Assembly (NCBI GenBank): GCA_031280825.1
Contig: JAITGE010000047.1
Location: 1-64,000, forward strand
DNA from: Oscillospiraceae bacterium
GTDB taxonomy: Bacteria; Bacillota; Clostridia; Oscillospirales; Acutalibacteraceae
Direction of reading: 5' to 3'
DNA length: 64,000 bases
The position numbers and the translations under genes are program-made. The notes beneath the pieces were generated by a model. It worked only from the letters and a program-made list of their open reading frames with translations, was not told the DNA's origin and made no database searches. This document shows positions 7,376-16,042 of this stretch, piece by piece (position 1 is the stretch's first letter; every line of letters begins with the position of its first letter).

Positions 7376-8629
7376 CTACGCGACTTCAATCGCATGGCGG
7401 ATGGTAACGCTCCGCCCCGCCAGTGCACCGGTCGAAAACGCGATTTGCAAATTATAGCCGCCTGTGTAGGCGTCAACGTCCAGCACTTCGCCCGCGAAAA
7501 ACAGCCCCGGGAGCAAACGGGATTCCATCGTGGCAGGGTTCACCTGCGCCACATGCACGCCGCCCGCTGTGACGATTGCTTCTTCAAAGGGGCGAAAGCT
7601 TGTCACACGGAGAGAAAAACACTTGAGCAGCTCGCAGAGCGCGCGGCGCTGCTCACGCGTCACTTGGTTTACGCGCAGCCCGGCAGAGATGCCGCTTAGG
7701 CGCACGACCACCGGCACGAGACTTTTGGGCAGCAAGCTGTTGAGTGCGTTGATAAAATTGCGGTTGACGTTTTCACCAAAATCGCGTAAAAGCCGCGCGT
7801 CCAGTTGTTCGAGCGACAGCGCGGGCTTTAAATCCAAACGGATTGTATACCGTTCAGCTTGCATGGGGCGCATATGCGCGCTTGCGCTCAAGATCACAGG
7901 TCCCGAAAGCCCGAAATGCGTGAAGAGCAGCTCTCCGAAATCTCTATAAATTTCGCGGTTGCTTTTGTTATCCCACACACGAATAGCGGTGTTACGCAGG
8001 CTCAATCCCGCAAGAGTCGCGCAAAAGCCTTCGTGGCATTCCAGCGGCACGAGGGAGGGCTGCGGCGGCACAATGATATGCCCCGCCTGCGCCGCCAACG
8101 CATATCCATCCCCTGTCGAGCCAGTTTTTGGATATGAGCAGCCACCCGTAGCGATAATCACCGCGTTTGCCGGTAGGGTTCGCCCGTCCTCCGTGCGCAC
8201 GGCTGTTATGCGCCCGCTTTCACGCAGCAATTCTATAGCGCGTCCGCATTCGATTTTTGCGCCGCCTTGCCGGGCAAAGCGCAGCAACGCTTCCGCGACG
8301 TCATGCGCGTTGTCGCTTTGCGGAAAGACGCGCCGCCCACGCTCAATTTTGAGCGGCACACCCTGTGCTTCAAGCAGTTCCATCGTGTCGGCAGGTGAAA
8401 AACGGTTGAACGCACCATATAAAAAGCGCCCGTTTGTCAGCACTTGAGCGATCAGCTCTTCCGGGGCGGTGGTGCTATTGGTGACGTTGCAGCGCCCCTT
8501 GCCAGTGATGCGGAGCTTCATTGCCGCGCGTTCGTTGCGCTCTAGGAGGGTTACTTCCGCGCCGGCTCGGGCGGCAAAGCCGGCGGCGGTCAGCCCGGCG
8601 GTGCCCGCGCCGATTACAAGAACCTTCAC
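7376..8629 (-). CDS. BaiN/HI0933-family flavoprotein
   Basis: The protein has 417 residues and is an NAD(P)/FAD-dependent oxidoreductase of the HI0933/BaiN family. The N-terminal FAD-binding motif is VIGAGTAGLTAAGFAARAG, followed by the family pattern GRCNVTNS near residue 46. TGGCSYPKTGSTGDGYALA lies mid-protein, and GEVLDVDAYTGGYNLQ near the C-terminus contacts FAD. BaiN of gut Clostridia is reported to act in bile acid dehydroxylation, but most members have no known substrate, so the role is open. The stop overlaps the start of the RpiR gene (ATGA), so the two are co-translated, regulator first. Confidence 0.85.
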   Translation of the reverse strand: MKVLVIGAGTAGLTAAGFAARAGAEVTLLERNERAAMKLRITGKGRCNVTNSTTAPEELIAQVLTNGRFLYGAFNRFSPADTMELLEAQGVPLKIERGRRVFPQSDNAHDVAEALLRFARQGGAKIECGRAIELLRESGRITAVRTEDGRTLPANAVIIATGGCSYPKTGSTGDGYALAAQAGHIIVPPQPSLVPLECHEGFCATLAGLSLRNTAIRVWDNKSNREIYRDFGELLFTHFGLSGPVILSASAHMRPMQAERYTIRLDLKPALSLEQLDARLLRDFGENVNRNFINALNSLLPKSLVPVVVRLSGISAGLRVNQVTREQRRALCELLKCFSLRVTSFRPFEEAIVTAGGVHVAQVNPATMESRLLPGLFFAGEVLDVDAYTGGYNLQIAFSTGALAGRSVTIRHAIEVA

Positions 8630-9513
8630 TGCGCATCCTCCGCTTCGGCAAGCTCGGAGGAATCGTAAATTTCATATTGCGTCCAAACCTGCTCCAGCGA
8701 ATGCAGGGTTTCATAGACCTTATCCCCTTGGCTGCGGGCGCAGGCGGCAAGCAATGCGTTGATCAGACTCAGGGGTGCGACGAGGGAATCCACAAACGCG
8801 ACCGCGTCGCAATGCGCGGTGAGCACAAGCTGCGCCAATTCCGCAATGGGCGAACGCTGGCAATCGGTGATGGCGACCGCCGTTGCACCGCGATCCCGCG
8901 CGAAGCGCAACGCAGTGATGGTTCGTTTGGAATACCGCGGAAAGCTGATAGCAATGCATACATCGTTTTTATTGATGCGCAGTAGCTGCTCATAAATCTG
9001 GCTGGCACTGAAGGCATCCACATACACAACGCCGGGGTGTAAGATGTTCAAATAAAGCGCTAAGAAGTTGGCAAGCGCCGCCGAGGAGCGCGTGCCTTGA
9101 ATGTAGATATGCTCCGCTCCGTTGATTGCCTCCACAGCGCCGCGAAAAGCCTCGCGGGAGGTTTGCTCCAGTGTACGGCGGATCATTTCGGCATCCGCAC
9201 CCATGGCGTTTTCGAGGATTTTATCGTCGCTTAGGCGCACATCCGAAACATGCATCCGCTGGATGCTCGTTAAACGACTGCGAATCATATCCTGCAAGTA
9301 ACGCTGCAAATCCGGGTAACCATCGTAGCCGTTTTCCGCAGCAAAGCGCACAACGGTAGATTCGCTTACGCCGACTGCTACGCCCAAAGCGGCGGCAGTC
9401 ATGAAGGCTGCCTTGTCGTATTCACGCAGAATAAAATCCGCAATTTTTTTGTGCCCCTTGGAAAGGCGAGGGTAATTTTGTTCGATATGGTTCAAAAACG
9501 GCGGTCGGCTCAT
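8626..9513 (-). CDS. MurR/RpiR-family transcription regulator
   Basis: The protein has 295 residues when started at the ATG at 9513, which has AAAGGAG about 11 bases upstream. A longer frame exists but its extra 61 codons cross the promoter. Residues 1-80 are an RpiR-type helix-turn-helix (KGHKKIADFIL, then VAVGVSESTVVRFA). Residues 125-270 are a SIS sugar-phosphate binding domain (GAEHIYIQGTRSSAALANF, then SFPRYSKRTI). Members sense phosphosugars and control sugar or amino-sugar genes. No sugar operon is adjacent. It is coupled to the downstream flavoprotein, which is its most likely target. Confidence 0.88.
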   Translation of the reverse strand: MSRPPFLNHIEQNYPRLSKGHKKIADFILREYDKAAFMTAAALGVAVGVSESTVVRFAAENGYDGYPDLQRYLQDMIRSRLTSIQRMHVSDVRLSDDKILENAMGADAEMIRRTLEQTSREAFRGAVEAINGAEHIYIQGTRSSAALANFLALYLNILHPGVVYVDAFSASQIYEQLLRINKNDVCIAISFPRYSKRTITALRFARDRGATAVAITDCQRSPIAELAQLVLTAHCDAVAFVDSLVAPLSLINALLAACARSQGDKVYETLHSLEQVWTQYEIYDSSELAEAEDAQ

Positions 9514-9545
9514 GGGGAAAGAAGCTCCTTTCGCGTTGTGCTGAT

Positions 9546-9574
9546 ATTTTACCGCCAATTCCACAAAAATGCAA
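9546..9574 (-). promoter_or_regulatory. Promoter of the rpiR-flavoprotein pair
   Basis: On the minus strand TTGCAT (9569-9574) and TAAAAT (9546-9551) are 17 bases apart, 33 bp before the ATG at 9513. The decayed transposase begins just beyond it. Confidence 0.6.
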
Positions 9575-9600
9575 GAACTATTTTCGTATCCTGCAAAAAA

Positions 9601-9948
9601 ATCCGCAAATTCATCAACGCTGTATTTTGGGTCCTTCGCACGGGTGCGCCTTGGCGCGATTTGCCGCCGGATTACGGCGATTGGAGCAATATACACCGCC
9701 GTTTCTCACGCTGGCGCAATAACGGAACGTGGGAAAAAATGCCGGAATTATTTGTTAACGAGGAAGAGTTTATCCGGCTGATGATTGATGCGAGCCATGT
9801 CAAATGCCGCCCCGATGCCTCCGGTGCGGTCGGTGGGAACCAGGACATGGAACGTACAAAAGGAAGCTTAATTCCAAGATACACATGGTCGTGGATGCGT
9901 TTGGTATGCCGGTCCTTTTGTTTGGTGTCTCGTGACTACGGTGTCTAG
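9601..9948 (+). pseudogene. Remnant of an IS5-family transposase
   Basis: The plus strand encodes the middle of an IS5-type DDE transposase: FINAVFWVLRTGAPWRDLPP, DWSNIHRRFSRW, MIDASHVKCRPDASGAVGG and NQDMERTKG. The first catalytic Asp lies in MIDASH. After TKG (near 9864) the frame is lost by one base. In the shifted frame the protein continues LNSKIHMVVDAFGMPV and then breaks off. Both the N-terminal 30-40 residues and the whole C-terminal half with the other acidic residues are missing. No terminal inverted repeats were found. It is a dead insertion lying just downstream of trpA. Confidence 0.85.
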
Positions 9949-10721
9949 CTTTCCAGCACCGCCGCTTTCATTTCCGCCACAAACCGGCGTAGCGGTTCGT
10001 GCGCAGTTTCGCCGTGCTGCTCAATCAGGCGCACGATTGCACTGCCAACAATTGCACCGTCGGCTACACCCGCCATCGCCCGTGCTTGCTCGGGCGTGCC
10101 AATGCCGAAGCCAATGGCTGCAGGAAGCTCGCTGACGCTCCTTGCCAACGCCAGCATGGAAGCCAAATCTGTTTGGATTTCGCCGCGCACACCCGTCACG
10201 CCCATGGAGGAAACGACGTACAGAAAGCCCGTTGCGTTTCGCGCAATCACGCGTACCCTCTCCTCACTTGTCGGTGCAATGAGAGAAATGATATCCACGC
10301 CCTCTTTTTCGGCAAATATGCGTGCTTCGCCCTGCTCCTCGGCAGGCAGATCCGGGATGATGACACCATCCAGCCCGACCGAGCGGCACTTTTGAAAAAA
10401 GCGTTCATAGCCATAACGAAACACCGGGTTCAGATACGTCAAAAACACCAGCGGAATTTGGCTTTTTTGCCGCACGCGTTCCACCAGCGCGAAAAGCTTT
10501 GGCAGCGTCGTCCCTGCGCTGAGCGCCCGCAAATTTGCCCGCTGGATCACAGATCCCTCCGCGATCGGGTCAGAAAACGGCACACCGATCTCAATGAGAT
10601 CCGCGCCGCCCGCGATCATCTCGAAAATATACTCCTCCGTTTTGGCAAGCGACGGATCGCCGCCTGTCAAAAAGCCGATGAACGCCTTGCCGTTTTTGAA
10701 AGCGTTTGCAATTTTACTCAT
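9945..10721 (-). CDS. trpA: Tryptophan synthase alpha chain
   Basis: The protein has 258 residues, the normal TrpA size. It cleaves indole-3-glycerol phosphate to indole and glyceraldehyde 3-phosphate and passes indole to TrpB. Visible motifs are [26 protein letters not shown] with the catalytic Glu and Asp region, [13 protein letters not shown] with the second catalytic Asp, and [10 protein letters not shown] near the end. I chose ATG 10721, which overlaps the trpB stop by 8 bp, rather than an earlier in-frame codon inside trpB. It is the last gene of the operon. A transposase relic sits immediately past the stop. Confidence 0.96.
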   Translation of the reverse strand: MSKIANAFKNGKAFIGFLTGGDPSLAKTEEYIFEMIAGGADLIEIGVPFSDPIAEGSVIQRANLRALSAGTTLPKLFALVERVRQKSQIPLVFLTYLNPVFRYGYERFFQKCRSVGLDGVIIPDLPAEEQGEARIFAEKEGVDIISLIAPTSEERVRVIARNATGFLYVVSSMGVTGVRGEIQTDLASMLALARSVSELPAAIGFGIGTPEQARAMAGVADGAIVGSAIVRLIEQHGETAHEPLRRFVAEMKAAVLES

Positions 10722-11898
10722 GCACCTGCACCCCCCTGGAGCGGGCAATCGCCGCCACATCCTTATCCCCCCGCCCGGAAAGGCAAAGGATCACGCTTTC
10801 ATTCTCCGGCAGCTGCGGCACGATTTTTTGTGCGTGCGCCACGGCATGTGCGCTCTCAATGGCACAGATGATGCCTTCGGTGCGGGCAAGGAACTCGAAT
10901 GCCGCCACCGCCTCCTCATCTGTCACCGGCACATATTCCGCGCGTCCGGAATCATGCAGCCACGCGTGCTCGGGTCCGATGCCGGGGTAATCCAGCCCTG
11001 CTGATATGGAATACACGGGCGCAATTTGCCCTTGCTCATCCTGGCAAAAATAAGATTTCATGCCATGGAACACGCCCAAGCTGCCATTGGCGATGGTCGC
11101 GGCGTTCTGATGGGTATCCACCCCCAGCCCCGCCGCTTCGCAGCCAATGAGCCGCACTCCGGCGTCAGGCACAAAATGGTGGAACATCCCCATAGCGTTG
11201 CTGCCGCCGCCGACACAGGCCATCACCGCTACCGGGAGCTTGCCTTCCGCCTGCAAAACCTGCGCCCGCGCTTCGCGACTGATCACTGCCTGAAAGTCGC
11301 GGACAATCCGTGGAAAGGGATGCGGTCCCATCACCGAACCCAGCAGATAATGGGTGTCATGCGTTCGGGCAACCCATTCGCGCATGGTCTCATTCACGGC
11401 ATCCTTGAGTGTTTTCGTGCCGCTGTCCACAGGGTTGACCTTTGCGCCCAGCAGCTCCATGCGGTAAACATTGAGCGCCTGCCGCTCCGTGTCCTCACGC
11501 CCCATAAAGATTTCACATTCCAGCCCCAGCAGCGCCGCCGCCGTCGCCGTTGCCACGCCGTGCTGCCCCGCGCCGGTTTCGGCAATCAAGCGGGTCTTGC
11601 CCATGCGTTTTGCAAGCAGCGCCTGCCCCAGCACGTTGTTTATTTTATGCGAACCCGTGTGGTTCAAATCCTCACGCTTTAAATAGACTCTTGCGCCACC
11701 CAGAACCGCCGTCATTTTTTCGGCAAAATAAAGCAGCGAAGGTCGCCCGGCATATTCCCGCAGCAGCGTTTCCAGCTCCGCGTTAAAATCCGTGTCATCG
11801 CTATACCGGGCATATGCGTCTTCCAGTGCGTGAATTTCCTGCATCAGTGTTTCGGGGATATACTGCCCGCCAAAAGGACCGTATCTTCCGTTGCTCAT
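10714..11898 (-). CDS. trpB: Tryptophan synthase beta chain
   Basis: The protein has 394 residues. It is a PLP enzyme that condenses indole with serine to tryptophan. It has the TrpB1 signature [14 protein letters not shown] at the N-terminus, [11 protein letters not shown] with the PLP lysine (near residue 87), [12 protein letters not shown], and the phosphate-binding run [12 protein letters not shown]. The ATG at 11898 has AGGAAGGG eight bases upstream. The gene is 91 bp downstream of trpF and overlaps trpA, as in most operons that make the alpha-beta complex. Confidence 0.97.
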   Translation of the reverse strand: MSNGRYGPFGGQYIPETLMQEIHALEDAYARYSDDTDFNAELETLLREYAGRPSLLYFAEKMTAVLGGARVYLKREDLNHTGSHKINNVLGQALLAKRMGKTRLIAETGAGQHGVATATAAALLGLECEIFMGREDTERQALNVYRMELLGAKVNPVDSGTKTLKDAVNETMREWVARTHDTHYLLGSVMGPHPFPRIVRDFQAVISREARAQVLQAEGKLPVAVMACVGGGSNAMGMFHHFVPDAGVRLIGCEAAGLGVDTHQNAATIANGSLGVFHGMKSYFCQDEQGQIAPVYSISAGLDYPGIGPEHAWLHDSGRAEYVPVTDEEAVAAFEFLARTEGIICAIESAHAVAHAQKIVPQLPENESVILCLSGRGDKDVAAIARSRGVQVHE

Positions 11899-11989
11899 AG
11901 AGTTAACCCTTCCTTCTGTGCTTGATGATGGATGACTTGCAACCCGAGCGCTCAATGTCATAAATCACCCGGGCGGCAGGATGCCGCAC

Positions 11990-12583
11990 CTACCGCCGCC
12001 TCCGTACCGTGCGCACCAGCTCCGCGATTTTTATCAGATCCTTCCATCCGTTTGTCTCCGCGCCGCTGCTGACATCAATGGCATAGGGGTTTTGCGCGAT
12101 GGCGTCAGCCAGGTTTCCTTGGCTGACGCCGCCCGCCAAAAACCATGGCTGCCGAAAAGCGGGTATATCCGACCAATCGAAGGGCTGCCCGCTGCCCGCG
12201 CCGCTATCCAACAAAAGATAATCGGCAGCGGAAGGCTGCAGCGCATACTCCGTAAACAAGGCAGGGCGAAGAGCTTTGATGACGGGAACAGGACAAACTG
12301 CCTGCAAACGGGCAATGTATGCTTCGCTTTCATCGCCATGCAGCTGCGCCAGCTTGATGACGCCGTTGTCATATAATCGTTCAATGAAGTCGATTTCGGC
12401 ATCCACAAACACGCCAACCGGCAGGATGCCTGCGGCTAAGCGTTTGCGTAGCAGCAAGGCATCTTGCGGGGCGACATAACGGCGGCTTTGCTTCGCAAAC
12501 ACAAAACCGACGTAATCTGGCCGCGCGGCATTGCAGGCTTCAATATCCTCCGCGCGGCGAAGCCCGCAAATCTTGATCTTCAA
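11990..12583 (-). CDS. trpF: Phosphoribosylanthranilate isomerase
   Basis: The protein has 197 residues. It converts N-(5-phosphoribosyl)anthranilate to the carboxyphenylamino-deoxyribulose phosphate. It starts KIKICGLRRAEDI, with the catalytic Cys in KICG. Further motifs are YVGFVFAKQSRR, GVFVDAEID, KLAQLHGDE, LLLDSGAGSGQPFDW with the catalytic Asp, and LAGGVSQGN. The start is a TTG at 12583, seven bases after a run of seven G. No ATG fits the family start. Confidence 0.94.
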   Translation of the reverse strand: MKIKICGLRRAEDIEACNAARPDYVGFVFAKQSRRYVAPQDALLLRKRLAAGILPVGVFVDAEIDFIERLYDNGVIKLAQLHGDESEAYIARLQAVCPVPVIKALRPALFTEYALQPSAADYLLLDSGAGSGQPFDWSDIPAFRQPWFLAGGVSQGNLADAIAQNPYAIDVSSGAETNGWKDLIKIAELVRTVRRRR

Positions 12584-12628
12584 ACATACACCCCCCCTTG
12601 CCGAAAAAATTTTGTTGCACAAATGCTT

Positions 12629-13414
12629 TTAAGAAGGTGAACACGCGTCCCGCAGTTCTTCCAAAAAACCACGCCTATCCGGCGCGCGCATGAGGGCTTC
12701 GCCGACAAGCAGCGCGTGCGCGCCCGCACGGTGCAGCCGCGCCGCATCCGCAGGCGTCCTTACCCCGCTTTCGGCGACAAACAGCACGCCCTGCGGGAGC
12801 ATCGCGCCCAACCGCTCGCTGGTGGCAAGCTCCACCTCGAAGGTTCGCAAATCGCGATTGTTCACCCCAACAATCCGCGCACCTGCCACCAGTGCCCGCG
12901 CCAGCTCTGCTTCGTCGTGCGTTTCAACCAGCGCCGCCATACCCAAAGCTTCCGCCAGCTCCCGGTATTCCCGCAGCTGCGCATCCTCCAAAATCGCGCA
13001 AATCAGCAGCACAGCCGCCGCGCCCAAGGCGCGCGCTTCAAAGATCTGGTAGGCGTCTACTGTGAAATCCTTGCGCAGACAAGGAACCGAAGCTGCCACC
13101 GCGATCTCGCGCAAATACTGATCCGAGCCAAAAAAACGTTCCGGCTCCGTTAAGACAGAGATTGCCGCCGCCCCCGCCCGTTCATAATCACGGGCAATCC
13201 GCATATAGGGGAAATCCGCCGCGATGAGACCTTTGGAGGGCGACGCGCGTTTGACCTCGCAAATAAACGAAAGCCCGGGCGTCGCCAACGCGCGCGCAAA
13301 AGCCGGTGCGGGCGGCGCGTTCTGCGCCAAGGCGCGAATTTGCGCGAGCGGTTGTTTCACCTTTGCGGCGGCAACACGTTCTTTTGCGGCTGCGGCAAGC
13401 GCGTCCAGAATCAT
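12629..13414 (-). CDS. trpC: Indole-3-glycerol phosphate synthase
   Basis: The protein has 261 residues. It closes the indole ring with loss of CO2. Signatures are FICEVKRASPSKGLI (with the catalytic Lys), SVLTEPERFFG, CLRKDFTVDAYQ, GVNNRDLRTFEV and VAESGVRTPAD. The ATG at 13414 overlaps the stop of the DUF2461 gene (ATGA) and is preceded by AAGGGG. The trp genes here run C-F-B-A. The genes for anthranilate synthase (trpE, trpG) and its phosphoribosyltransferase (trpD) are not in the window. Confidence 0.96.
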   Translation of the reverse strand: MILDALAAAAKERVAAAKVKQPLAQIRALAQNAPPAPAFARALATPGLSFICEVKRASPSKGLIAADFPYMRIARDYERAGAAAISVLTEPERFFGSDQYLREIAVAASVPCLRKDFTVDAYQIFEARALGAAAVLLICAILEDAQLREYRELAEALGMAALVETHDEAELARALVAGARIVGVNNRDLRTFEVELATSERLGAMLPQGVLFVAESGVRTPADAARLHRAGAHALLVGEALMRAPDRRGFLEELRDACSPS

Positions 13415-14148
13415 ATCGTATCCCCTTCTGTCGCAATCAAAAAGTCCCGCGCAGCCGCCAAAAGCCATTTATAATGCGGTGCATAAACGGCGAACTGCGC
13501 GCAAAGCGCATCCAAAATCGCGTGATCCCGCAAAATTTCCAAGCCCGGCTGCCGGTAAATCAAGCAATATGTCTTTGCGTTGAGCCAGGGGCGCAAAGCC
13601 TCCGCCGCATCAGGATACCGTTGCTTTTTATATACATCAATTTCCGGCGTAGCTCCCTTGCTTTGCGCTACGGCAAGGGTATCCAAAAACGCCTGCGGGT
13701 TTTTTAGTATCCGTTCACGAAAAAAACGCATGAAAGCAGGGCTGGCATACAGTGGGCAAACGCCGCAGCTCCAGTCGTCCTCTTCCGGGCGAATCTCAAA
13801 CCAGAAATAGGGCGTAGGCGGCGGCGCCGCTTCCCGCGTATCCGGCAAGGCACGGCGAAAGTTGATCCACAGGTTTGAACGGTAAAACTGCTTCTCTTTC
13901 GTGAAGCGCGTATCCCGCCGAATGCGGGATACCATGCGCCCCGGCACCAGCTGCATCTCGCCGTCCAATGCGGCAAGCTGCGGACACAGCGCCGCAGCGA
14001 CTTGCCGCAGCGGGTTCACCGCAAGGCTTTGCAGCCTCGCTTTGTTCTCTTCATAAAAGGCATGGGAATCGCGGAAGCGGTTTTCCGCCAGCAAATGCAG
14101 TGCTTCAGGGAAAATTCCGTCGTAAAGCACCGGCTCTATTGTATGCAC
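13411..14148 (-). CDS. DUF2461-family protein
   Basis: The protein has 245 residues and resembles the DUF2461 family, small conserved proteins without a known reaction. Typical stretches are ALHLLAENRFRDSHAFYEEN at the start, SRIRRDTRFTKEKQFYRSNL in the middle, and the aromatic PYFWFEI. The GTG at 14148 has GGAGGG eight bases upstream and lies inside the end of the lyase gene (13-bp overlap). The stop overlaps trpC. The gene is thus translationally tied to both neighbours. Its place in a tryptophan operon gives no clear clue to its job. Confidence 0.8.
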   Translation of the reverse strand: MHTIEPVLYDGIFPEALHLLAENRFRDSHAFYEENKARLQSLAVNPLRQVAAALCPQLAALDGEMQLVPGRMVSRIRRDTRFTKEKQFYRSNLWINFRRALPDTREAAPPPTPYFWFEIRPEEDDWSCGVCPLYASPAFMRFFRERILKNPQAFLDTLAVAQSKGATPEIDVYKKQRYPDAAEALRPWLNAKTYCLIYRQPGLEILRDHAILDALCAQFAVYAPHYKWLLAAARDFLIATEGDTI

Positions 14149-15413
14149 GGTAAATGCCCTCCTTCCAGCATGGATTGCGCCGCAAGCAGCACTCCCATTT
14201 TGGCACTGTGGAAATTCAAGCCTCCCTGCATCCACGCGGCGTAAGGCGCACGCAGCGGCGCATCGGCGGATAACTCAATGGAAGCGCCCATGGTGAACGT
14301 GCCCGCCGCCATGACGACCTTGCTGTCGTAGCCGGGCATGTCCCACGGTTCGGGCGAAACAAAGGCATCCACAGGCGCACCTGCCTGCATTCCCTTGCAA
14401 AACGCCGTCAATGCCTCCGCCGAGCCAAGCCGCACCGCCTGAACAACGTCGTGCCGCGTCTCAAAGGGCTGCGGACTGACGGAAAAACCCAATTTTTCAA
14501 AAAGCGCCGCAGCGAAAGTGGCGGTTTTAAGCGCCTCGCCCACTACGTGCGGCGCGTGAAACAAGCCCATGAACAAATCGCGGTTTAACCCCAGCGTCGC
14601 GCCAACCTCGCCGCCCAACCCGGGAGCAGTCATGCGGTGCGCGCACAGCTCCACCAAATCCCGCCGCCCGGCGATATAGCCGCCATTCCGCGCCAAACCG
14701 CCGCCGGGATTTTTGATCAGCGAGCCTGCCACCAGATCCACCCCACGCTGCGTTGGTTCTTCGCGCTCCACAAATTCGCCGTAGCAGTTATCCGCCACAA
14801 CAATCGTTTCAGGCACAGCGGATTTCACCGCCGCCGCCGCTTCACCCAGCTCCGCAGCGGAAAGGCTCGGGCGCAGTGTATAACCGCGCGAGCGTTGAAA
14901 ATACACAAGCTTCGGGGTTTCGCGCCGTACGGCTTCGGCGATTGCGGGCAAATCCAACCGTCCCTGTGCATCCAGCTCCACTTGGCGATATCCGATGCCA
15001 AAATCCCGCAGCGAGCCTATCCCCCGCCCCCGCAGACCAATCACGGGATGCAGCGTATCGTAAGGCGTTCCCGTTGCGCAAAGCATCTTTTCGCCCGGGC
15101 GGAGCAAGCCGAACAACGCCGCCGCCAGCGTATGCGTGCCGCAGGTGAAGGTGTGACGCACCAGAGCGCTCTCCGCGCCGAACACATCCGCAAACACGGT
15201 CTCGAGTACTTCGCGCCCACGGTCGCCATAACCATAGCCTGTGGAGCCGGCAAAGTGCGTTTCGCTCACTTTGTTGCGCAAAAACGCTGCGAGTACCTTT
15301 TGCTGATTGTATTCCGTTGTCTCTTCCATCAGAGAAAAACACGGCGCAAGCGCCGCGCAGCTCTCCGCAGCCAATGCCTGCAAGCGCGGGTGCAACAGAA
15401 AATCCGGGTGCAT
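14136..15413 (-). CDS. PLP-dependent methionine gamma-lyase-like protein (aluminium-resistance family)
   Basis: The protein has 425 residues. It belongs to the fold-type I PLP family often called Met_gamma_lyase or aluminium-resistance protein (YnbB-like). It shows EYNQQKVLAAFLRNKVSETH, FAGSTGYGYGDRGRE, GTHTLAAALFGLLRPGE, VADNCYGEF, and the PLP lysine in GSLIKNPGGGLA. The ATG at 15413 sits four bases after GGAGG. It heads the trp operon behind a consensus promoter. The family's substrate is not settled. Gamma-lyase activity on methionine or cystathionine is inherited annotation, not shown here. Confidence 0.88.
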   Translation of the reverse strand: MHPDFLLHPRLQALAAESCAALAPCFSLMEETTEYNQQKVLAAFLRNKVSETHFAGSTGYGYGDRGREVLETVFADVFGAESALVRHTFTCGTHTLAAALFGLLRPGEKMLCATGTPYDTLHPVIGLRGRGIGSLRDFGIGYRQVELDAQGRLDLPAIAEAVRRETPKLVYFQRSRGYTLRPSLSAAELGEAAAAVKSAVPETIVVADNCYGEFVEREEPTQRGVDLVAGSLIKNPGGGLARNGGYIAGRRDLVELCAHRMTAPGLGGEVGATLGLNRDLFMGLFHAPHVVGEALKTATFAAALFEKLGFSVSPQPFETRHDVVQAVRLGSAEALTAFCKGMQAGAPVDAFVSPEPWDMPGYDSKVVMAAGTFTMGASIELSADAPLRAPYAAWMQGGLNFHSAKMGVLLAAQSMLEGGHLPCIQ

Positions 15414-15440
15414 AGCTCCTCCAGCAATATAATGTGTATC

Positions 15441-15469
15441 AGTATACACCGCGCAAGAGCGTTTGTCAA
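15441..15469 (-). promoter_or_regulatory. Promoter of the lyase-DUF2461-trpCFBA operon
   Basis: On the minus strand TTGACA (15464-15469) and TATACT (15441-15446) are 17 bases apart. The distance to the ATG is only 28 bp, which leaves no room for a T-box or leader-peptide attenuator. Confidence 0.75.
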
Positions 15470-15512
15470 AAGGTATTTCTCGCGCTCTGTCACAGGCGTT
15501 TTCCTGTTTTGA

Positions 15513-16034
15513 TTATATCCTTTGCGCCAAAATCGCCTGCCCCGCCGCTAGAGATTCCCGCGCAAGCAAAATCCGCTGGTTCGCGGAACCGCGGAAGCGC
15601 AGATTCAGGTTTTTTTGCGCCGCAATGTACCGCCCGTCCACCAAAATATCCGTATTGCCTAACAGCGCGCGCAACGCCGAGCTTGTCGCGCAGGAGGGCA
15701 GCAGCTCGCGTTCAAAATCATAGCCCGTATAGCACCAAATATCTTTGGCGGGATATGCTTTGCGTACCCGTGCCGCCAGCGCGGCAATTGCCGCGCTATT
15801 GCGCGGGTGCAGCGGCTCGCCGCCCAGCAGCGAAAGCCCGCGTATATACACCGGCGTCAGCGCCTGTAGGATAGCTTCTTCCGTTTGCTGTGTATATTTT
15901 TCTCCATAGGAAAAATTCCACGCCTCGGCATTGAAGCACCCCGGGCAGGCGTGCTCGCAGCCGCTGACGAACAGCGAAACACGCACGCCCGGTCCGTTCG
16001 CGACGTCATGCCGCTTGATTGCGGCGTAATACAT
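15513..16034 (-). CDS. nrdG: Anaerobic ribonucleotide reductase activating enzyme
   Basis: The protein has 173 residues. It is a radical SAM enzyme that installs the glycyl radical on NrdD. The iron-sulfur motif is CEHACPGCFN (CX3CX2C) near residues 26-33. GLSLLGGEPLHPRN is the GGE motif that holds the SAM amino group. ATG has AGGAGGG just upstream and lies 8 bp after the stop of the GH16 gene, so it belongs to the nrdD transcript. It acts on NrdD. Whether it also serves the second glycyl radical enzyme in this window is unlikely but unknown. Confidence 0.95.
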   Translation of the reverse strand: MYYAAIKRHDVANGPGVRVSLFVSGCEHACPGCFNAEAWNFSYGEKYTQQTEEAILQALTPVYIRGLSLLGGEPLHPRNSAAIAALAARVRKAYPAKDIWCYTGYDFERELLPSCATSSALRALLGNTDILVDGRYIAAQKNLNLRFRGSANQRILLARESLAAGQAILAQRI

Positions 16035-16042
16035 ACACCCTC

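Noticed and set aside
8626..9696. Longer start for the RpiR regulator at 9696
   Set aside because: The extra 61 codons cover the promoter at 9546 and run into the transposase relic. ATG 9513 has a proper ribosome binding site and the family N-terminus.
15414..15440. T-box or leader-peptide attenuator for the trp operon
   Set aside because: Only 28 bases separate the -10 box from the first start codon, so no such structure can fit.
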